A stretch of DNA of 37,405 nt, from NCBI GenBank assembly GCA_904395905.1, contig CAJFNZ010000013.1, positions 1 through 37,405 on the forward strand. The letters are read 5' to 3'. The position numbers were made by a program, and so were the translations under genes. The notes under the pieces are model-generated. The model was not told the DNA's origin, did not search any database, and worked only from the letters and a program-made list of their open reading frames with translations. Of the stretch, positions 22,404 to 30,705 are shown one piece after another. Positions within the stretch are counted from its first letter, which is position 1. Every line of letters begins with the position of its first letter. The stretch is from an uncultured Oscillospiraceae bacterium. Its GTDB lineage: Bacteria; Bacillota; Clostridia; Oscillospirales; Oscillospiraceae.

Positions 22404-24875
22404 ATGCCGAAGTCTTTGTACGTCGATCCCGTAGCCACCCGGGCTCCGGGCAAAATCCACTTTGAAGATATCCCCGTCTGCACCTACAACAAGACCGTCG
22501 CCGAGGAGCGGAAGAACTTCTCCGACGAGGAGCTGGTGCGGATCTACCGGGACATCACCATCCTCCGCGAATTCGAGAGCATGCTGAACCTGATTAAGAC
22601 CCAGGCCAGCTACAACGGCATCGAAACCACCTATCCGGGCCCCGCCCACCTGTCGCTGGGCCAGGAGGCCTCCTGCGTCGGCGAGGCGTACCTGCTGGAC
22701 AAGGACGACTACATCTTCGGTTCCCACCGGAGCCACTCGGAGATCCTGGCCAAGAGCCTCTCGTGCATCGAGAAGATGTCCGACCAGGAGCTGATGGACG
22801 TCATGGAGAACTTCCTCGGCGGCCAGACCCTGCGGGCCGTGGAGAAGTTCGGCAAGACCGACAACGTCAAGGAGCTGGCCATCCGGTTCGTCCTGTACGG
22901 CACCCTGGCGGAGATCTTCGCCCGGGAGGCCGGCTTCCACCACGGCATGGGCGGCTCCATGCACGCGTTCTTCCTGCCCTTCGGCGTCTACCCCAACAAC
23001 GCCATCGTGGGCGGCAGCGGCACCATCTCCGCCGGCGCGGCCCTCTATAAGAAGGTCAACAAGAAGAAGGGCATCGTCGTCTGCAACATCGGTGACGCGT
23101 CCCTGGGCTGCGGCCCCGTGTGGGAGGCCCTGAACTTCTCGGCCATGGACCAGTACAAGACCCTCTGGGAGGAGGGCATGAAGGGCGGCCTGCCGATTAT
23201 CTTCAACGTCTTCAACAACTCCTACGGCATGGGCGGCCAGACCCGCGGCGAGACCATGGCCTACGACATGCTCGCCCGCATCGGCGCCGGCATCACCCCG
23301 AGCCAGATGCACGCCGAGCGTGTGGACGGCTGGAACCCCCTGGCCGTCATCGACGCCTACAAGCGCAAGCTGGAGCTGCTGAAGAACAACGAGGGCCCGG
23401 TCCTGCTGGACGTGGTCACCTACCGGCTCCTGGGCCACTCCACCTCCGACCAGAACGCCTACCGCTCCAAGGAGGAGATTGAGGACTGGAGAAGCTACGA
23501 CCCGATTATCAAGTACCGCCAGGCCCTGGTGGAGGCCGGCGTCGCCGCGGACAGCCGCTTTGAGGAAATCCTGAAGGAGACCTCCGACCGGATGACCATG
23601 ATTTGCCGCGCCGCCTCCGACAAGGAGATCTCCCCCTACGTGGACTTCAACAAGCAGCCGGATTACGTGGCCAACCTGATGTTCTCCAACGGCCACGTCC
23701 GCTCGATGGATCCCGAGGGCGAGATCCGCGCCGACACCCCGAAGGAGGAGAACTCCCGCTGGAAGGCCGTCCAGGCCAAGGAGCGCTTCGCGTTCAAGGA
23801 CGGCCAGCCGGTCTCCAAGATGAAGGTGTACAACATCCGCGACGCCATCTTCGAGCCCCTGATGAACAAGTACTACGAGGACCCGACCCTCATCTCCTAC
23901 GGCGAGGACGTCCGGGACTGGGGCGGCGCGTTCGCCGTGTACCGCGGCATGATGGAGTCCATCCCGCACTCCCGGCTGTTTAACGCCCCCATCTCCGAGG
24001 CCGCCATCGTCGGCACCGGCGTCGGCTACTGCATGTGCGGCGGCCGTGCCGTGGTGGAGATTATGTACTGCGACTTCATTGGCCGCTGCGGCGACGAGGT
24101 CTTCAACCAGATGTCCAAGTGGCAGGCCATGTCCGCCGGCATCCTGAAGATGCCGCTGGTGCTGCGGGTTTCCGTGGGCGCCAAGTACGGCGCGCAGCAC
24201 TCCCAGGACTGGATTGCCCTGGTGGCCCACATCCCCGGCCTGAAGGTCATGGTCCCGGCCACGCCGTACGAGGCCAAGGGCATCATGCAGGCGGCCCTGA
24301 ACGGCACCGACCCGGTGGTCATCTTCGAGTCCCAGCGGATCTACGACAAGGGCGAGGAGTTCCACGAGGGCGGCGTCCCGGCCGAGGAGTACGAGTGGGC
24401 GCCCGGCGCGGTCAACAAGGTCCGCGACGGCAAGGACCTGACCATCCTGACCATCGGCGCGACCCTCTACCGCGCCCTGGATGCGGCCAAGGAGCTGTCC
24501 GAGAAGTACGGCATGGAGGCCGACGTCATCAATATGCCCTCCCTGGTGCCGCTGGACTACACCGACATCATCGCCTCGGTCAAGAAGACCGGCCGCGTGG
24601 TGCTGGCCTCCGACGCCTGCGCCCGCGGGACCTTCCTCAACGACGTCGCCCAGAACATCAGCACGCTGTGCTTCGACTATCTGGATGCGCCGCCGGTGGT
24701 CATCGGCGCCAAGAACTGGATTACGCCGCCCTTCGAGTTTGACGAGTTCTTCTTCCCGCAGGCCGAGTGGATTGTGGACGCCGTCAACGCCCGCGTGGTG
24801 CCCCTGGAGGGCTACGTCTCCAAGCTGACCCCCAGCGACACCAAGGTGATTGCCGACGCCAAGGCCGGCGTCTGA
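22404..24875 (+). CDS. Fused alpha-beta E1 of a 2-oxoacid/acetoin-type dehydrogenase
   Basis: Thiamine-diphosphate enzyme that decarboxylates (or cleaves) the substrate and acylates the lipoyl group of E2. The single 823-residue chain joins an alpha half (about 40-410, ThDP motif GDASLGCGPVWEALN starting at residue 230, HHGMGGSMH, GSHRSHSEI) to a beta half (from about 473, MKVYNIRDAI, ISYGEDV with the catalytic Glu, DFIGRCGDEVFNQM). Most Gram-positives use separate alpha and beta genes. The ThDP motif has GDA rather than the common GDG. It lies 84 nt after E3, with GGGAAAGGA upstream. It could act on pyruvate, branched-chain oxoacids or acetoin; gene context with a MDR dehydrogenase leans to an acetoin-like or sugar-derived substrate. 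Confidence 0.92.
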   Translation: MPKSLYVDPVATRAPGKIHFEDIPVCTYNKTVAEERKNFSDEELVRIYRDITILREFESMLNLIKTQASYNGIETTYPGPAHLSLGQEASCVGEAYLLDKDDYIFGSHRSHSEILAKSLSCIEKMSDQELMDVMENFLGGQTLRAVEKFGKTDNVKELAIRFVLYGTLAEIFAREAGFHHGMGGSMHAFFLPFGVYPNNAIVGGSGTISAGAALYKKVNKKKGIVVCNIGDASLGCGPVWEALNFSAMDQYKTLWEEGMKGGLPIIFNVFNNSYGMGGQTRGETMAYDMLARIGAGITPSQMHAERVDGWNPLAVIDAYKRKLELLKNNEGPVLLDVVTYRLLGHSTSDQNAYRSKEEIEDWRSYDPIIKYRQALVEAGVAADSRFEEILKETSDRMTMICRAASDKEISPYVDFNKQPDYVANLMFSNGHVRSMDPEGEIRADTPKEENSRWKAVQAKERFAFKDGQPVSKMKVYNIRDAIFEPLMNKYYEDPTLISYGEDVRDWGGAFAVYRGMMESIPHSRLFNAPISEAAIVGTGVGYCMCGGRAVVEIMYCDFIGRCGDEVFNQMSKWQAMSAGILKMPLVLRVSVGAKYGAQHSQDWIALVAHIPGLKVMVPATPYEAKGIMQAALNGTDPVVIFESQRIYDKGEEFHEGGVPAEEYEWAPGAVNKVRDGKDLTILTIGATLYRALDAAKELSEKYGMEADVINMPSLVPLDYTDIIASVKKTGRVVLASDACARGTFLNDVAQNISTLCFDYLDAPPVVIGAKNWITPPFEFDEFFFPQAEWIVDAVNARVVPLEGYVSKLTPSDTKVIADAKAGV

Positions 24876-24893
24876 GCCGTGGGAGCCGGGAGG

Positions 24894-25571
24894 GTGCAGG
24901 CCGTCCTCTTTGACCTGGACGGCACCCTCCTGGACACGGTCCGGGACATCGGGGCCTGCGCCAACCACGCCCTGACCCGGTACGGCTGCCCGCCGCGGCC
25001 GATGGAGGACTACCGCGTCTTCATCGGCAACGGCATCCGGCAGCTGTTCCGCCGGGCCGTGCCCGAGGAGGTCCCCGAGGAGACCTTTGCGGAGATCCTC
25101 GGCTTCTACCTCCGGTACTACCCGGAGCACGCCATGGAGCAGACCACCGTCTTCCCGGGGATCCCGGAGCTGCTGGCGCAGCTGGCGGCGGCGGGGCTCC
25201 GGACGGCGGTGATTACGAACAAGACCCAGGCGTCGGCCCAGGCCATCATCGGCCACTACTTCCCGGACCACCCCTTCGCCTTCGTGTGGGGACGGACCGA
25301 GACGCGGCCGCTGAAGCCGGATCCGGCCGCCGGACGGCTGGCCTGCGAGACGCTGGGCCTCCGGCCGGAGGAAATCGTTTTCTTCGGCGACGGGGACGCG
25401 GACATGGGCTTTGCGCGGAACGCCGGCTTCCGGGCCATCGGCTGCGACTGGGGCTACCGGAGCCGGGAGCAGCTGCTCCAGGCCGGCGCGGAAACGGTCG
25501 TCTCCCATCCGAGGGAGCTGCCGCCGCTGCTGGGGCTTTGCGGAACCGGCCAATCGCCCGCCAATCTGTGA
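24894..25571 (+). CDS. HAD-family hydrolase, phosphoglycolate-phosphatase-like
   Basis: A 225-residue haloacid-dehalogenase phosphatase with all four motifs: DLDGTLLDT (I), VITNKT (II), KPDP with the upstream Lys (III) and FGDGDADM (IV), plus a helical cap between I and II as in Gph/PGP enzymes. Start: GTG at 24894 has GGGAG 8 nt upstream and gives the usual VQAVLFDLDGT; a GTG at 24879 would add five residues and cannot be excluded. It follows the E1 gene by 18 nt and is probably cotranscribed, so it may remove a phosphorylated by-product or sugar phosphate of this pathway, which would suit a SorE-like first enzyme. Confidence 0.92.
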   Translation: MQAVLFDLDGTLLDTVRDIGACANHALTRYGCPPRPMEDYRVFIGNGIRQLFRRAVPEEVPEETFAEILGFYLRYYPEHAMEQTTVFPGIPELLAQLAAAGLRTAVITNKTQASAQAIIGHYFPDHPFAFVWGRTETRPLKPDPAAGRLACETLGLRPEEIVFFGDGDADMGFARNAGFRAIGCDWGYRSREQLLQAGAETVVSHPRELPPLLGLCGTGQSPANL

Positions 25572-25578
25572 TGTAGAA

Positions 25579-25612
25579 CACAAAGGCAGACACTTCCGTG
25601 TCTGCCTTTGTG
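25579..25612. terminator. Bidirectional terminator, end of dehydrogenase operon
   Basis: Perfect 15-bp inverted repeat (25579-25593 / 25598-25612) with TTCC loop, between convergent genes; moderately T-rich on both flanks. Confidence 0.82.
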
Positions 25613-25637
25613 CTTTGGATTCCGGCTTGCCGGCGGC

Positions 25638-27008
25638 TCAGAGGGCGGGAAGGCCGCGGTGGAGATACCGGCCGATGGGGCCGGCGACGACCTGTCCGCG
25701 GTCCACGGCCAGCTGCCCGCGCAGATAGACGCTGCGGATGCTGCCGGCGGCGCGGAAGCCCTCGTAGGGGGTGTAGTCGGCCCGGGACGCCTGGCCGGCG
25801 GCGGTGAGCACCGTGTCGGCCGTTGGGTCATAGACGACGATGTCGGCATCGCTGCCAGGCGCGAGGACGCCCTTCCGGGGCCAAAGGCCGTAGAGCTTGG
25901 CCGGGTTTTCCGAGAGGACCTGGGCCATCCGCCCACAGGTGATGCGCCCGGCGGCCACCAGGGTGTACAGCAGGAGGCCGCGGCTCTCCACGCCGGGCAG
26001 GCCGCCGGGAATCTTCGTGAAATCATCGCGGCCCATGTCCTTCTGCGCCAGGGTGAAGCTGCAGTGGTCGGTGGAGACCGTCTGAATCTCCCCGTGGGCC
26101 AGGGCGGCTGTCAGGGCGTCGCAGTCGGCGGCCGGCCGCAGGGGCGGCGCGCAGACGAACCGGGCCGCCTCGGTGTAGGGTTCCCGCCGGTAGACCTCCT
26201 CGTGGAGGAAGAGGTAGTGGGGGCACGTCTCGACGTAGACCGTCTGTCCGCGGGCCCGGGCGGCGCGGACTTCGGCGAGGCTCTCCGCGGCGCTGAGGTG
26301 GACGATGACGACCGGCGTGTCAGCCACCTGGGCCATCCGCAGCAGCCGTCCGACGGCCTCGGCCTCCAGGGGCCCGGGGCGGCAGGCCGGGTGCGAGGCG
26401 GGCCCTGTGCGCCCCTCCGCCAGGGCCTGGGCAATGAGGGCGTCGATGACGCCGCTGTTTTCACAGTGGACGCCGGCGATGCAGCCCAGCTCCTTCAGGG
26501 CCAGCAGGGCCGAGAACAGATCCCGGTCGCCGACCATCATGGCGGGGTAGGTCATGTAGAGCTTGAAGGACGTGATGCCCTGGTCCACCATGGCCGGCAG
26601 TTCCCGCCGGATGGCGTCGTTCCAGTCGTCGATGGTCATGTGGAAGCCGTAGTCACAGGCGGCGCGGCCGTCGGCCTTCCGGTGCCAGAGGTCCAGGCCG
26701 TGCTGGAGGCTCTCGCCCTTGTTGGGGCAGGCGAAGTCGATGACCGTGGTGGTGCCGCCCCGGAGGGCGCTGCGGCTGCCGGAGGCGAAGTCGTCGGCAG
26801 TGGTGGTGTTGGCCACATCCAGGTCGAAGTGGGTGTGGGCGTCCAGGAAGCCGGGGAAGAGGAGGGCGCCGGAGACGTCCACCACCTGGGCGTCGGGCGC
26901 CGTCAGGTCCAGGCCCACGGCGGCGACGCGCTCGCCGTCCACCAGCAAATCGGCCCGCACGGCGCCGCTGCCGGAGACGACCGAACCGCCCTTGAACAAG
27001 CGTTGCAT
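25638..27008 (-). CDS. Dihydropyrimidinase / D-hydantoinase
   Basis: Cyclic amidohydrolase that opens dihydropyrimidines or hydantoins. The 456-residue product has DAHTHFDLD (metal ligands), TSFKLYMTY with the Lys normally carbamylated, VHCENS, VHLSAAES, and the C-terminal catalytic Asp in STDHCSF. Start ATG 27008 with AAAGGAG upstream; the longer open frame is not coding. It stands alone: no pyrimidine transporter, dihydropyrimidine dehydrogenase or beta-ureidopropionase is adjacent, so substrate and physiological role remain open (allantoinase-like and phenylhydantoinase activities are possible). A 20-bp inverted repeat just upstream suggests repressor control. Confidence 0.92.
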   Translation of the reverse strand: MQRLFKGGSVVSGSGAVRADLLVDGERVAAVGLDLTAPDAQVVDVSGALLFPGFLDAHTHFDLDVANTTTADDFASGSRSALRGGTTTVIDFACPNKGESLQHGLDLWHRKADGRAACDYGFHMTIDDWNDAIRRELPAMVDQGITSFKLYMTYPAMMVGDRDLFSALLALKELGCIAGVHCENSGVIDALIAQALAEGRTGPASHPACRPGPLEAEAVGRLLRMAQVADTPVVIVHLSAAESLAEVRAARARGQTVYVETCPHYLFLHEEVYRREPYTEAARFVCAPPLRPAADCDALTAALAHGEIQTVSTDHCSFTLAQKDMGRDDFTKIPGGLPGVESRGLLLYTLVAAGRITCGRMAQVLSENPAKLYGLWPRKGVLAPGSDADIVVYDPTADTVLTAAGQASRADYTPYEGFRAAGSIRSVYLRGQLAVDRGQVVAGPIGRYLHRGLPAL

Positions 27009-27028
27009 GGGAATCACTCCTTTCGTCT

Positions 27029-27048
27029 GGTGGTACCATTGTACCACC
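27029..27048 (-). promoter_or_regulatory. Inverted repeat overlapping the hydantoinase -10
   Basis: GGTGGTAC and GTACCACC (27029-27036 / 27041-27048) flank 4 nt; on the minus strand the centre reads TACAAT, a plausible -10. It lies 21 nt before the start codon. Likely operator of a dimeric repressor (unidentified). Confidence 0.5.
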
Positions 27049-27114
27049 GTCGGGCGGGAAAAGGAACCGCTGCGGACAGGCGGAAAAAAATTTTCGGGAA
27101 TTTGAAAAAAACAC

Positions 27115-27146
27115 TTGCTTTTTCCCGCGGCATCTGCTATTATAAT
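27115..27146 (+). promoter_or_regulatory. Promoter of tRNA-Ala
   Basis: TTGCTT (27115-27120), 17 nt, TATTAT (27138-27143) overlapping TATAAT (27141-27146), about 70 nt before the tRNA. Confidence 0.7.
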
Positions 27147-27215
27147 GGAGCGCTGAGGGACAGGGCAAAAATAAAGCCCAGAACCACAGGCGAAACGTCC
27201 TGAAAAGGACAATAT

Positions 27216-27291
<76 letters not shown>

Positions 27292-27310
27292 ACTCAATAG
27301 AGTGCAAATG

Positions 27311-27347
27311 CCTTGGAACCTTCTGGTTTTCAAGGTTTTTGCTTTTT
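27311..27347 (+). terminator. Terminator after tRNA-Ala
   Basis: CCTTGGAA at 27311-27318 pairs with TTCAAGG near 27329-27335 (one bulge), followed by TTTTTGCTTTTTG. Confidence 0.7.
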
Positions 27348-27513
27348 GTGTGTGGTTCTTGCAAGTCTGTGGACAGCGGCGTGTGATTCCTGGAAGCAGG
27401 AGCGGCGCCGCGGCCCGGGGAACGGAACCTTGCGAGAGGTGGAATCCCGTTTCAGATGGAGATTGTCAAATGGCCGCGCCGTCACAGGGCTGGGGTGTGT
27501 TGAGGTGTTGCAT

Positions 27514-28209
27514 ATGCGTAGGACGTATTCCCGGGAGGAAATCGTATCCAAGGCCGCGGAGGCCGCCGAGTCCATGCCGACATTCTATCAGCAGAGGTTT
27601 ATCCAGTACACAGGTATGGCATTTCCGGAGAAAGTGCCCTATACGGAAATCACAGCCGCGTTTTTGAGGGAGCGCCCGGAACTTTGGGAGCAGATTCCCA
27701 CCATTTTTCGAAAAAGCCCGTACCGCACGGAGGGCCACAACGGCACGGCGCAGAATCCGGACTCGAATCAGGGGGAGGCCCATCTGGCATATGACTTGTA
27801 TCGGCAGAAACAGGTGCCGGGCCTGGGCGCGGTCCTGGATTACCAGGTTCCGCTGAAAGATAAACAGGCGGACAAGGCCGGAAAAATTGATTTGGTGGCC
27901 GACGATGGGGCCGCCTTGTATCTGTTGGAATTGAAACGGGAAGACAGTAGGGAGACGCTGCTGCGCTGTGTGCTGGAAATTCTGACCTATTGGCACACGG
28001 TAGACCGCGAGGCGCTGGTAGAGGACTTTTTAGGCGGCGATGCCAAACGAACGGTGGTTCCTGCGGTGCTGCTTCCGACGACCTGCACTGCCTGCCGGGA
28101 ACTGCATGAGCTGCGCATGGGAGAACGGCCGCAGTTGGCAGCGCTCATGGAGGAACATGGCGTACAAGCATTTGAACTGAGTCCGTCGCGGACCTGCTGC
28201 CGTGACTGA
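27514..28209 (+). CDS. PD-(D/E)XK-type nuclease-like protein
   Basis: A 231-residue protein of no family I can name. The middle carries a restriction-endonuclease-like core: GKIDLVADDG (Asp) followed by LYLLELKRED, the D...ExK arrangement of PD-(D/E)XK nucleases, at about residues 128-148. Upstream it has a helical segment with FPEKVPYTEITAAFLRERPELW and a His/Asn-rich stretch (RTEGHNGTAQNPDSNQGEAHLAY written here in part only as HNGTAQN). Start ATG 27514 with GAGGTG 6 nt upstream; the frame extends back to 27313 but through the tRNA terminator. Overlaps the MBL gene by 8 nt (GTGACTGA), so the two are coupled. Could be a DNA- or RNA-cutting effector. Confidence 0.75.
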   Translation: MRRTYSREEIVSKAAEAAESMPTFYQQRFIQYTGMAFPEKVPYTEITAAFLRERPELWEQIPTIFRKSPYRTEGHNGTAQNPDSNQGEAHLAYDLYRQKQVPGLGAVLDYQVPLKDKQADKAGKIDLVADDGAALYLLELKREDSRETLLRCVLEILTYWHTVDREALVEDFLGGDAKRTVVPAVLLPTTCTACRELHELRMGERPQLAALMEEHGVQAFELSPSRTCCRD

Positions 28210-29415
28210 GCTGCTCATTCATAGAGGCGCCCGTCAGATAGGCGGAAGCGTTATCGAACTGCGCACGGAAACCACGCGCATTTTTTTGGATATGGGAAGC
28301 CCGCTCCTGGGACCGGAGGAATCCGGCGCAGAGGCGGTTTTGTCCATCCCGGGTGTCACGCAGCCCGGCGAGCCGTGCCAGGGCGTATTCTTCACCCATA
28401 CGCATGGAGACCATATGGGCCAGATTGGACATATCCTGCCTACAGTTCCGCTCTTTTTGGGGGAGGCTTCCCGTGAGGTGGCACGGATCTTGTACCGCCG
28501 CCTGAGCCGCTGCGCGGGATTGGATGTCCAGCCTGTCTTGTCTGCTCTGGAGCGGGCCCACACCTTTCAGCCGGGAAGAACGCTCACAATCGGGAACATC
28601 CGCATCACGCCGCTGCTGGTGGACCACTCCGCGTTTGATGCCTATATGTTCTTACTGGAGAGCGACGGCGTCCGGCTCCTGTATACGGGGGACTTTCGGA
28701 ATCACGGTCCGCGGGGCAAGGCGCTGCTTCCGGTGTTGCGACGCTATGTGGGACAGGTGGACTGGCTAATCTGTGAGGGAACCACGCTTTCGCGCCCGCA
28801 GGGGCGCGTGCTGACGGAGTGGGAGTTGGGGAGCAGGGCGCGGGCGGTGATGCAGGCGCATCGCCATGTGTTTGTCCTGTGTGCCTCCACCAACATTGAC
28901 CGAATTGCGACGCTCGCCCACTGTGCGCCCCGGGGCCGCCCGGTGATTTGTGATGGGTATCAGAAGGAAATTTTGAACTGCGTCGAGAAGCTGAGCGGCA
29001 GCAAGAGCGGATTTTACCGATTTGACCGGGTGATTCCCTACTTTGCGGGAACTACAAGTTGCGAAAATGGATGGAAGAAGCGGGATTCCTTTCGTTTGTC
29101 CGGGTCAACAGGCAATTTCGAGCGTGGATGGACTCCTACCGTGGGGACGGCGTATTGCTCTATTCCATGTGGGAGGGATACCGGAGCGGTCCTTCCAGCA
29201 GCCATGAACTGGCCGCGTTCCTGGAGGGGTTTCCCGTTGTCAGCCTCCACACCAGCGGCCATGCCCAGCAGGAGACGCTCCGACGGGTCTGCCGGACTGT
29301 GGCCCCGCGCCGCGGCATTCTCCCCGTCCATGGTGAAGCCCCGGAGGTGTTTCGGACGCTGATTCCGGAAGCCAGAGTGGTCTGTTTGCGGGATGGGGAA
29401 TCTCTGACCCTGTGA
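28202..29415 (+). pseudogene. Beta-CASP metallo-beta-lactamase nuclease, frameshifted
   Basis: Reads as an RNase J-like/beta-CASP MBL hydrolase. The first frame (GTG start at 28202) has THTHGDHMGQ, LVDHSAFDAY, LLYTGDFRNHG and ICEGTT. The matching C terminus, with HTSGHAQQETL and ILPVHGE, lies in another frame up to the stop at 29415. The switch falls at GGG 29047-29049: one more G would give FAGNYKLRKWMEE without a break, so a 1-nt deletion in a G run explains it. As read, the first frame runs out of homology and stops at 29362. All zinc motifs of the N half are present, but the C-terminal zinc histidine is lost from it. Either a recent pseudogene or a sequence error. Confidence 0.82.
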
Positions 29416-29443
29416 CGTGAAGGGGAAAGGAGGGCTGTTCATT

Positions 29444-30596
29444 ATGGATATGCGGGATTGTTATCGCGGCTGTCTGCTTGGCGGCGCCGCGGGGGATGCC
29501 TTGGGGTATCCGGTGGAGTTTCTCTCTGCGTGCAATCCGGGAACGGTATGGCGCTTCCGGGATTACGGACTATGTGCTGCAGGACGGCGTGGCGCAGATT
29601 TCCGATGACACGCAGATGACGCTCTTTACCGCCAATGGCCTGCTGTATTTTGAAACCCGCAGAAGGAACGGCGCGTCGGGCGGCGGTTCCTTGGTCGGCA
29701 CCATGTCCGCCTGCTATGGGGATTGGCTGTACACCCAGCAGGAGCGCTACCAGCCGGAGAAGCAAAATCGTACCGCGTGGCTGGTGAACGTGCCGGAGCT
29801 GTTTCACCGCCGCAGCCCGGGCGGCACCTGCTTGGAGGCCATCGCCCGGGGCGGCGGGGGGACCATGGAGCAGCCAATCAACCAGAGCAAGGGATGCGGC
29901 GGCGTCATGCGTGTGGCTCCGGCCGGTCTCTGGCTGAAAAAGCCCGGAGGGGCCGGTTTCTTGGCCGCACAGCTGGCGGCGATTACCCACGGCCATGAAT
30001 TGGGATACATCTCTGCCGGCGTGCTGGGGTACTGTATCAGCGCCCTGGCCCACGGGGAAGCGGACTCCGTTCTGGAGGCGGTGCAGGGTGGTTTGGACTG
30101 GGCGTCGCGGCAATTTCGGGACGCGCGGCATCTGCCGGAGCTGGCTGCCCTGGTGCAGAGGGCTGTCCGCCTGGCAGGAGAAGCCTGCGAGGACACCGAA
30201 GCAATCCGGCAGCTGGGCGAGGGCTGGGTGGCGGAGGAAACCTTGGCGGTTGCGGTCTACTGCGCCCTGAAATATGAGGATGACTTTGACCGGGCGCTCA
30301 TTGCGGCAGTCAACCACGGAGGCGACAGCGACTCCACCGGTGCGGTGACCGGGAATCTGCTGGGGACCCGTGTGGGATTCCATGGGATTCCGCATAAGTA
30401 CGTCGAGCATCTGGAGCTGCGGTCAGTGATACTGGAGCTGGCGGATGATTTGTGCCGGAATGAGTTTCCGGTATATGCAAGACCGCTCGTCCGGACGGGG
30501 TGCGGGACTGTGATGCCGGAGGCGGATAGTCCGGAGGCGGCCCGCTGGTACGCCAAATATGATACTGCGGATTACGTTCCTGCCGGTACCGACTGA
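29444..30596 (+). pseudogene. ADP-ribosylglycohydrolase family protein, frameshifted
   Basis: DraG-type enzyme that removes ADP-ribose from proteins or other targets. The start ATG 29444 has AAAGGAGG upstream and gives MDMRDCYRGCLLGGAAGDALGYP. After VEFLS the homology moves to the next frame (RAIRERYGASGITDY, SDDTQMTL with the metal-binding DDT, and NHGGDSDSTGAVTGN with the second metal site), which runs to 30596. Loss of one CT unit in the short repeat at 29521-29527 (or a 1-nt gain) explains the break. Both metal motifs are in the downstream frame, so only about 27 N-terminal residues are disconnected. Lies 28 nt after the MBL gene. Confidence 0.83.
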
Positions 30597-30653
30597 ATGG
30601 CCAAACCCGCTGCGCGTCCGGCCCAATCCTCGCGCCGTGAAGAAACGCGCAAG

Positions 30654-30690
30654 AACCGCGCACAGATTTCTCAATCTGTGCGCGGTTTTC
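30654..30690. terminator. Bidirectional terminator, right edge of island
   Basis: Perfect 15-bp inverted repeat (30654-30668 / 30673-30687) with TCTC loop, between convergent genes; the plus strand continues TTCC after a GGTT stem end. Confidence 0.8.
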
Positions 30691-30705
30691 CGTCGCCGGG
30701 GCCGG

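Larger units (their letters stand above)
27292..30653 (+). other. Candidate genomic island next to tRNA-Ala
   Basis: From the tRNA 3' end to about 30650 base composition falls visibly below the GC-rich flanks and codon choice loosens (more A/T third positions). It holds a PD-(D/E)XK nuclease, a beta-CASP MBL nuclease and an ADP-ribosylglycohydrolase, none housekeeping. I found no integrase and no second copy of the tRNA 3' end, so integration at the tRNA is inferred, not shown. Confidence 0.5.

Noticed and set aside
22374-25583. 1069-codon minus-strand open frame
   Set aside because: Antisense shadow of the E1 and HAD genes, no family pattern.
29040-29062. Programmed -1 frameshift in the MBL gene
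   Set aside because: No slippery heptamer in the proper frame and no stimulatory hairpin seen; a simple G deletion explains it better.
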